Shown: positions 57,475 to 64,000 of the stretch, one piece after another
Position numbering within the stretch: position 1 is the first letter of the stretch
Layout of the letters: every line of letters starts with the position of its first letter
Assembly: GCF_026262505.1 (NCBI RefSeq)
Contig: NC_067204.1
Span: forward strand, 1,583,797 to 1,647,796
DNA from: Trichomonas vaginalis G3
Lineage: Eukaryota > Parabasalia > Trichomonadida > Trichomonadidae
Reading direction: 5' to 3'
DNA length: 64,000 nt
Made by a program: the position numbers and the translations under genes
Notes under the pieces: model-generated
What the model was told of the DNA's origin: nothing
Seen by the model: the letters and a program-made list of their open reading frames with translations, nothing else
Databases searched by the model: none

Positions 57475-60237
57475 TTAGTTGATGTAAATATCTTTCTGTC
57501 CGTTGTTTGTGAATTGGTTATCTGAGTACTCGACATTAGCTCCGCGTGCCATAACGAAACCGAACATAGAGTGGTTCTGGATGACGCACTCTGTAACAGT
57601 GGCGTCGACATTTGGAAGGAACTGCATAGCGAGCTGTCCATTTCCATCCAAGATTGTCTTAGAAACGTTCATTCTTCCGCCTGAAGCAACTAAGATACCT
57701 GTTGTTCCGCAGTGTTCGATTGCGGAGTTCTTGATCTCAGCGAATCCCTTGTCTCCAACTAAGATACCGATCTTAGACAACTCGTGTACGCGTGATGAAT
57801 CGACCTGCAAAATACCCTCGGAGTGAACTTGAATACCTGTGCCGTTGTCTGTTGGTCCGACATCGCATCCGAGAAGGGAAACTGTTGCTCCCTCGCGGAT
57901 TTCGCAGTGTGGCTGGAATGAGTTCTCGAACTTTGTCCTGATGAATTCAGCGACAGCGTTGTTGAGAGCGATGATTGCGACAGACTTTGGATGGTTGAGG
58001 ATGAATGTCTCAATGAACTTAGCGTGTGTCTGTGACTGGTGGATCTGTGCTGCGAAGTTCTCGTTGTCGTGGATGTTGCAGTTGTCGAATGTTGGTGTGG
58101 CACCGCCGGAACATGAGATGGCGGCAACACCGATTCTGGTGATCTCGCATCCCTTGAATGTTGGTGATGAATTGATGATGTTGAGGCCGATCTTTGGACC
58201 GTTGGAAATTGTGCAGTTCTCAAATTCTGACTGAGCACCATTAGTGATATTGATGATGGCTTCTGGTGACTCAGCGAACTTGCAGTGCTTGAACTCTGCC
58301 TTGACGTCGTTTGATGATGTGTCAACGCCAAACTGTCCGTTCTGTTCGAATGTGCACTCGTCGAACTTGCATGTGACGTCGTCGTGGATGGATGCGCCGC
58401 AGACTTGGTTGTTGGAGAATGTGCAGCGCTTGATCTTGACATCCTTGACATTTGTCAACTCCAAACCAACTGTCTGGCCGTTGACAATGCGGCAGTCCTT
58501 CATCTTGCCCTTTGAGTCGTTGAGAATAGCTGCTGCGAGATCTCTGATGCCGTTGATGTTGACGTTCTTGACGTAGAAGTCGGCGTTGTCTCTGAACTGG
58601 AGAGCTGTGTGCTCGCAGTTGTTGATTGTGGCGCCGTCGATGTTGCACTCACCGCCGTCGTAGCAGAGAACAGCTGCGTTTGTCAGATCGTGGATGTCCA
58701 AGTTCTTTGCGTCGATTCTGCCTGCATCGGATGTTGCAACGGCCGCAATGCACTCGCCGGAGAACTCATCGTTGTCGAGAGTGATCCAGCCCTTCATGTG
58801 GGCGTAAGCGATGACATTCTGCTGTGCATCGGAATACTTGTTCGACTTGGAGATGAGTTTGGCTCCATCGGATACTTTGATGCCTGCAAGTTGATTGTTC
58901 TTGATGTTTGACTCAACAAGAATAACCTTGACATCAGCGCCCTGTACAAGAACGCCAGTGCCGTTCTCGTGGTCGCAGATTGTGGCCTGCTGGATGGTGA
59001 TTGAGCCCTTGGAGGTGACTTCGACACCGGATGACTCGTTGTCGTAGAATATGCCTCCCTGGATGAAAACGTTGCCGTTTCCATTGGCAGAAACACCAGA
59101 TCCGCCGTTCTTTGTGGAGCGGCAGTTCTCCAATGTGAGGTATGAGTTATCATTTGCAAGGGCACCGAATGTTCTTGAGCCGCGGAATTCGCAGCCAGAG
59201 CAGTATCCCTGTACCTTGTCAGACAACATGATGCATGGGTTGTATGAGTTGAGGAATGTGCAGTTGTTGAATTCGCCATAAGAATCTCCAACAATCTGGG
59301 CAGCGGAGATTGTAACGGACTCAAAGACGCAGTTTGTGGCCTTGATGTAGCCGGACTGGACTGTCAAAGCGCCACCACCTCTTGTCTCAATCTGGACAAG
59401 GCGGAGGTTCTCGAGAACGACGAATTGGTTGGAAGTGCAGATTGTATCTGTCTTTCCTTCGCCTTTGATCGTAACTTGGCCGATACCTCTGAGTGCGACT
59501 GATTTGATGATTGTGAGTTCTTCGTTGTACTCACCGGCAGGAATCTCGATGACAGTGCCGTTCTTGACATTGTCGATGACGGCTTGGATGGATTTGCCGC
59601 CGTTTGGATCATATTGAACTGTATTTCCGACTTGGAAATCAGGGTGCTTTGAGAATTGGATGAATTCGACACTGATTGTGTTGTCTTCCTCGAAGCGTTT
59701 GTGCTTTTCCTTTGACTCGCTCTCTTGTTGTGGTTGCTCTGGAACACTGATGTTTACGTTGATGTTGAAGTTTGGTGTTGCTGGGAATGTCTGCTGTGGT
59801 GGTGCATTGAATTGTGGTGGTGGTGCGTTGAATTGAGGTGGTGCCTGCTGTTGTGGTGGGTTGAAATTGAATTGTGGCAATGAAGTTTGTTGTGGTGGTG
59901 GCTGGAATGTTGGTAATTGACCAAATGGTGGAGGTGCTTCGCGTGTTGGTGGCAAATTTGTGCCAAATTGACTATCATTGTAAGTTTGTGGTGGAGGTTG
60001 TTGGAATTGTGGTGGTGGCGTTGGTGGATTGTTTCCAGCCTTTTGTGGGGCTGGTTGAAATGCAGGTAATTGTAAAGCAGCAAATGGATTTGCTTGCTGT
60101 TGTTGTTGTGGAGGTGGAGCTTGGAAATTAAGATTCAAATTTACAAATGGTGATGGAGCTGGTTGACCATCTGGTGCTGCTGGCTTAGCCTGATTGTTCT
60201 GGCCAAGCTGGGCAAGTAAAGAGGCGAGATCTGACAT
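57475..60237 (-). CDS. Parallel beta-helix repeat protein with Pro/Gln-rich N-terminus, 920 residues
   Basis: Probably a cytosolic right-handed parallel beta-helix protein. Residues 1-170 are low-complexity Pro/Gln/Phe/Asn-rich (QFNAPPPQFNAPPQQTF), 171-187 are a charged linker (ESKEKHKRFEED), and about 190 to the end are some 30 short turns of the PbH1 type (patterns such as FENCTISNG, FKGCEITRIG and FDNCNIHDNE) with regular Asn/Cys ladder positions. The segment NGTVIEIPAGEYNEELTI resembles the first turn of the carbohydrate-binding/beta-helix domain in FBXO11- and NosD-type proteins. No F-box, signal peptide or membrane span is seen, so a binding or scaffold role is likelier than catalysis. 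The ATG at 60237 (MSDLASLL) is preferred over the upstream ATG at 60285 because the initiator sits immediately before it. The coding sequence is distinctly GC-richer than its flanks, as in expressed trichomonad genes. Its stop overlaps TAAA, the trichomonad poly(A) signal. Confidence 0.85.
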   Translation of the reverse strand: MSDLASLLAQLGQNNQAKPAAPDGQPAPSPFVNLNLNFQAPPPQQQQQANPFAALQLPAFQPAPQKAGNNPPTPPPQFQQPPPQTYNDSQFGTNLPPTREAPPPFGQLPTFQPPPQQTSLPQFNFNPPQQQAPPQFNAPPPQFNAPPQQTFPATPNFNINVNISVPEQPQQESESKEKHKRFEEDNTISVEFIQFSKHPDFQVGNTVQYDPNGGKSIQAVIDNVKNGTVIEIPAGEYNEELTIIKSVALRGIGQVTIKGEGKTDTICTSNQFVVLENLRLVQIETRGGGALTVQSGYIKATNCVFESVTISAAQIVGDSYGEFNNCTFLNSYNPCIMLSDKVQGYCSGCEFRGSRTFGALANDNSYLTLENCRSTKNGGSGVSANGNGNVFIQGGIFYDNESSGVEVTSKGSITIQQATICDHENGTGVLVQGADVKVILVESNIKNNQLAGIKVSDGAKLISKSNKYSDAQQNVIAYAHMKGWITLDNDEFSGECIAAVATSDAGRIDAKNLDIHDLTNAAVLCYDGGECNIDGATINNCEHTALQFRDNADFYVKNVNINGIRDLAAAILNDSKGKMKDCRIVNGQTVGLELTNVKDVKIKRCTFSNNQVCGASIHDDVTCKFDECTFEQNGQFGVDTSSNDVKAEFKHCKFAESPEAIINITNGAQSEFENCTISNGPKIGLNIINSSPTFKGCEITRIGVAAISCSGGATPTFDNCNIHDNENFAAQIHQSQTHAKFIETFILNHPKSVAIIALNNAVAEFIRTKFENSFQPHCEIREGATVSLLGCDVGPTDNGTGIQVHSEGILQVDSSRVHELSKIGILVGDKGFAEIKNSAIEHCGTTGILVASGGRMNVSKTILDGNGQLAMQFLPNVDATVTECVIQNHSMFGFVMARGANVEYSDNQFTNNGQKDIYIN

Positions 60238-60239
60238 TA

Positions 60240-60246
60240 AAAGTGA
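60240..60246 (-). promoter_or_regulatory. Trichomonad initiator (Inr) TCACTTT
   Basis: An exact match to TCAYTWT, ending 2 bases upstream of the ATG at 60237. Trichomonad transcription starts at the A of TCA, which gives a very short 5' leader. It decides the start codon and supports the organism call. Confidence 0.8.
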
Positions 60247-63200
60247 AGGGATGTAAAATTTGTATAGTTTATGCGGGCTTCTCAAAAAAGTAAAATTTAT
60301 GCGAAAAATATAATCTTCAAAAATCGATATTGATCCGATAGTAACAAAGATTATGTATTGTACTGTATATTTATTCTAGTCTGTATGCCTCTATCGGTGA
60401 AATCAAGATTTCGAACTTGAAATGTAAATCTTCGGAAAGATGATTAGTATTTATTGCGTACTCCTGCGCTCAACAATCTTGATTTTCATTGTGTAAAATT
60501 GCAGTCTTCTCAAGACAATATTTTGTCAAAAAATGCTTAGAATATAATCATAATGTTAAGAATAATATTCCTAATAAAATTTATTCAAATATTCAATTTG
60601 ATGTTAACCATTCAATCTTTTCAAATCTGAAATTTAATCATATCAAATTAAATAACAAATATGGTCATGAAAAAAATTATTTGATCATTTTATATTTTCA
60701 CTTCACATTTGGACAAATGATACTGTTCAGTGACTTGATCGGAGTTTATTACTTGCACTGTATATACTTCGGATCATATATTTAATTAAAACATGTTTGA
60801 AAAAAATAAAAATAAGAGAAATTTTGAATACGAAATTCATGATGCAGAACTGATCATTTTGCATCTAATATATAAAAGCAGCTCTGTAGTATTTAACGAT
60901 ACTTTCTTATCACATAGCTTCCCCTTCTTTTACTATCAAACTTATATAATGAGATCCTTTTCATGCAATGCCAGTGCAGTCTTTTATAAATTATCTCAGA
61001 ACCCTCTCAAACTTCGGTAATATAACCTAGATTTCTTTCATATTCGAACTAAAAGATCCAAATAGTCATATCTATCATTTGATTCACATATGTTAATCCA
61101 AAGCTTCTAACTTGAGCTCTATATTTATTTGTCAATTTGAAAAAATACACTTAAATTTGAATTGAAAATTTAATTCGTGAATATCTACTATAAGTAGGAG
61201 ATTATGAACACCATACAATTACATATAAAAAACAATGAAGTTATTGTTGGTATTTCTTCAAAAATGTCTCCAGAAATAATATTCTTGGAAAGAATAGACT
61301 TGGAGATAGTAACGAATAAATTATCTCCACTTGCTTATTCAGTTCATGATGTTACTTAGTGTCAAGATTTGAATGAAATTTTATGAACAAAAAAAATTCA
61401 ATAGATACAACAAAAATCAATATTTGCCTTCTCGAAGGCTTATATTTAGCATATTTACTATCAGGTTTTGATTCTCTAGAACTTGACGTTGCGCGATCTC
61501 AATTTTTCAATTTCTTTTAATTTTGAAATGTTTCTGAAAACAGCAGAAAATTCGGTAATAAATGAGTAAAATACTCATAGTTAGTCGTACGTTCAATAAA
61601 TATATCTTGAAATGTTGCATATTATTCGTATAAGATCATCTTATCCTCAAAATTGTAATCGAAATTGAGCAATTCTCATTTATTTGCTTGTTTTTGACAC
61701 TGTTTAAGTTAATGTTAATCATAGAATGCATTTTTATGAATATATGCAAGCCGCCGAAATGTGTTTGGTTTTTATTAAAAATTAAAAAAATATTTCTTTT
61801 TCAAATTTCCCAGCTCCCATCAGAATACTATTGCCAAAAAGAGAATATATATAATGATAGGATCTAAAAAAGAAAAAGTTAATCACAAGATGGTTGGTCG
61901 ATAATTGAATAATTCACGAATTGAGAATCGTAATTTCATTTTTTGACATGTTCATGGGGAGGCTCATTATAAAAAAACTTTTTGAAAATCAAAAATATGA
62001 ATATGCTATAGCAGATAATTGAGAATTTGATATTATAGTTAAAGATCTTTGATAAATTTATAGAGCACAAAATAATAATTTGCTTTTGAACGATGTAAAT
62101 AATATTTATAATAACTGTAATATATTGGGATCATAAATTTATATAAATGATCTGATGAGACATATGAATTCATTTTATGAAGAAATATAATAGAGAAATT
62201 AGGAAGCTCAAAGTATTAGTTAGGCACTCATGCTTGTTGGTGATCTTATTCATCAGCAATTAATTGATCAATATGATTGAAACATGTGAGAAATTTCACC
62301 AATTTGGATAAAAAGTACATAATAATTAATCGACAATATGATGATAAAAGCATAAAGAGTACTTGCTAAAAATTAATCATATTTATGTCGATATAAAGCA
62401 TAAACTGTAAAAGATCTTTCTCAAGAATTTTGAGAAAGTCGTTAAAAAAGAAATAATTCGTAATATTGTATTAAAGAGAAAATGAAGCTCCTAAATCTTA
62501 AGAGATTCGAGGTGCAAATTGTTATAGACCGAAAATAGATTTTTTCGGTTTTCTCTTCAAATAATTGAAAGAATGATACAATTATAGGTTTATTATATAG
62601 CATATAATCATGCTATAGCCGAAAATTATAAGTTTTGAGAAGATTGAATATAACACAAATAAATTTGAATGTAAGTTAAATTGCTTGTTGTTTTTAATAG
62701 CTATTTAATGGGAAATCCAATATTGCAAAATTCAAATTGAATGATTGAAAGAACAGAAAAAGTCATTCTTTTCAATTTCGAATATGTTTCATTGTATTTA
62801 TAATTATATGGCAAATAAGATATTTAAACTTGATTTTTGAAGGAAAATTCACAAAACTGAATAAATTCAAATAATTTTATTCAAAAATAAACTAGTTATT
62901 TGAGTTTACTACTAATTATCTATTCAAACTACAAAGTTTGTAATTTAAAATATTTTGTGAGATCAGATTGAATTAATTCAAGGTTCTTTTCAATTAATAT
63001 TCATGACCATATTACGCATTTTCGAACATTCTAAACCAAATATATAAAAATGGGAGACGAATGTTAAATTTGCTAGACATGGGGGAGTTGTCTGCAAAGT
63101 TTTAGCTCTTATCTCTAACAAAAAATTAATTTTTAAAAAAATGACCGAATAAGTAGTATATGTTGAAGGGTTTAGTGACTTTTTTTGTGACGTCTATATA

Positions 63201-63700
63201 TAGACGATGCATTAAAATATATTTATTTATAATTCATTAAAAAAATTAACAAAGGTAGTCTCACGAGAAAACTGACGGTAAAAATTCGATGAAACCAGGT
63301 GCATTGTATAGTACATATATGTGGTAAATAAATGTCGATAAGCTTTGTAAAAAATATCCCACAGTTTTTGAGATCTTGAAAACGGCCATTCAAAAAGTCG
63401 AAAATTTTTCCGAGATGTTAATGGGCAAGACAGTTTTTCGACAAATAAATCGTAAACATGGGAATTAAAATAAGGCGTTATATTACATATATGGTAAAGA
63501 ATATGGATGTGAAGAGCGTTAGTAGAATGGAAAGACTTTGAAATTTTAAAAAATTTATCTGGACTAAAAAATTATTTGATTATAAAAAACATATTATATA
63601 TCAATTGCTATATAGAACTATCATAACAGATTTTGGAAAAGCCGCAAATCCCCAAGCTGGAGAATTCATTAAATACTAATTATTCAGCTTTTTATCAGAA
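60247..63700. other. AT-rich intergenic region, no supported gene
   Basis: Scattered frames of fewer than 100 codons (for example at 60489 and 60793) lack an ATG or an initiator and show AT-driven composition. Small palindromes are present, such as CTACTATAAGTAG near 61188 and CGTCTATATATAGACG at 63191-63206. I see no transposon ends and no array sequence. Confidence 0.55.
63191..63206. repeat. Perfect 16-bp palindrome CGTCTATATATAGACG
   Basis: Self-complementary over its full length; function unknown. Confidence 0.4.
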
Positions 63701-63787
63701 AGGAAGGTAGTGTAGGGGTTGGGAACACTATGCTCTTTTTGAATCTAAAAGGCAACTGTTCAAATCATAACATCTTTGTTTTTTTTT
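63701..63787 (+). pseudogene. tRNA-like Pol III unit (degenerate tRNA or tRNA-derived SINE head)
   Basis: A-box-like TAGTGTAGGGG (63708-63718) fits TRGYNNARNNG. GTGT (63710-63713) pairs with ACAC (63725-63728) as a D-stem. B-box-like GTTCAAATC (63758-63766) lies at tRNA spacing, and a 9-T run follows at 63779-63787 as a Pol III terminator. TTTTGAA in the middle recalls a Gln (TTG) anticodon loop. The anticodon, T and acceptor stems do not pair properly, so a working tRNA is unlikely. Confidence 0.35.
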
Positions 63788-64000
63788 CTTATTCTGCCAT
63801 TATTGTTTTTCCTTGTTATGATTCAAATTAAAAATATTTTAGTAAAGGTATTTTGGACATCATTTTTTCACATTGTCTCAATGCAAATGTTTGAAAATTT
63901 TGTAGGCAATATGACAACTCTTTCAACATTTGTTCTCTTTTATTAACTCAAACAGATTTAGGATCTAATTTCATGCCTTCGAAGACATTTAAACCATCTT

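Noticed and set aside
57759-60131. Multiple alternative frames over the beta-helix gene
   Set aside because: Shadows produced by GC-rich, biased codons; the beta-helix pattern is consistent only in the main frame.
60489-60785. 98-codon Asn/Phe/Ile-rich frame
   Set aside because: Opens at TTG with no ATG, composition is that expected of random AT-rich DNA, and no initiator precedes it.
63701-63787. Functional glutamine tRNA
   Set aside because: Only the D-stem pairs well; anticodon, T and acceptor stems fail.

Overview
This window reads as nuclear DNA of a trichomonad protist (Trichomonas/Tritrichomonas type). The intergenic DNA is very AT-rich and no introns are visible. The one clearly whole single-copy gene (57475-60237, minus) has a perfect trichomonad initiator, TCACTTT, ending three bases before its ATG, and a TAAA signal overlapping its stop codon. 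The species cannot be fixed from the sequence alone.

Layout. (1) 1-2966: two divergent genes and a third open segment running off the left edge, with a promoter region full of MYB-like CAACGGT/ACCGTTG sites; gene style and context suggest a fragment of a Maverick/Polinton-type element, but no hallmark gene is in view. (2) 2967-6829: a 30-T run, then an inverted fragment of the repeat array, ending at a 25-N gap. (3) 6855-33372: plus-strand array of a surface-protein gene. Every copy that can be read through the site carries a 1.97-kb inserted element (A) with an 89-bp flanking duplication, and two copies also carry a 1.25-kb foldback element (B). The block ends at a 100-N gap. (4) 33473-52768: the same array on the opposite strand with about 3,037-bp units: five identical, uninterrupted 524-codon genes and one diverged edge copy. 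One spacer holds a third element (C, 1,557 bp, 11-bp target duplication). (5) 52769-57474: AT-rich DNA with decayed element traces. (6) 57475-60237: a 920-residue Pro/Gln-rich plus parallel beta-helix protein. (7) 60247-64000: AT-rich DNA with a tRNA-like Pol III remnant near the right end.

The amplified gene encodes a glycosylated-looking single-pass membrane protein with a short cytoplasmic tail ending NPYE. A second, tail-only relic lies downstream of each copy, and a 410-bp TA-flanked MITE (D) sits in the spacers between units. The uninterrupted copies lack a signal peptide and appear 5'-truncated compared with the diverged edge copy, so the array looks like recent amplification of an already damaged gene.

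The most unusual content is the design of elements A and C. Each carries a nearly uninterrupted chain of hairpins (17 in a row in A). Related hairpins keep either the apical part or the outer part while the rest of the stem changes on both arms together. A, B and several isolated sites share an end motif, AAAAGTGACA. This may be an undescribed family of hairpin-array transposons with truncated transposase remnants. Both orientation switches of the array coincide with placeholder N gaps, so the large-scale inversions may be scaffolding artefacts.
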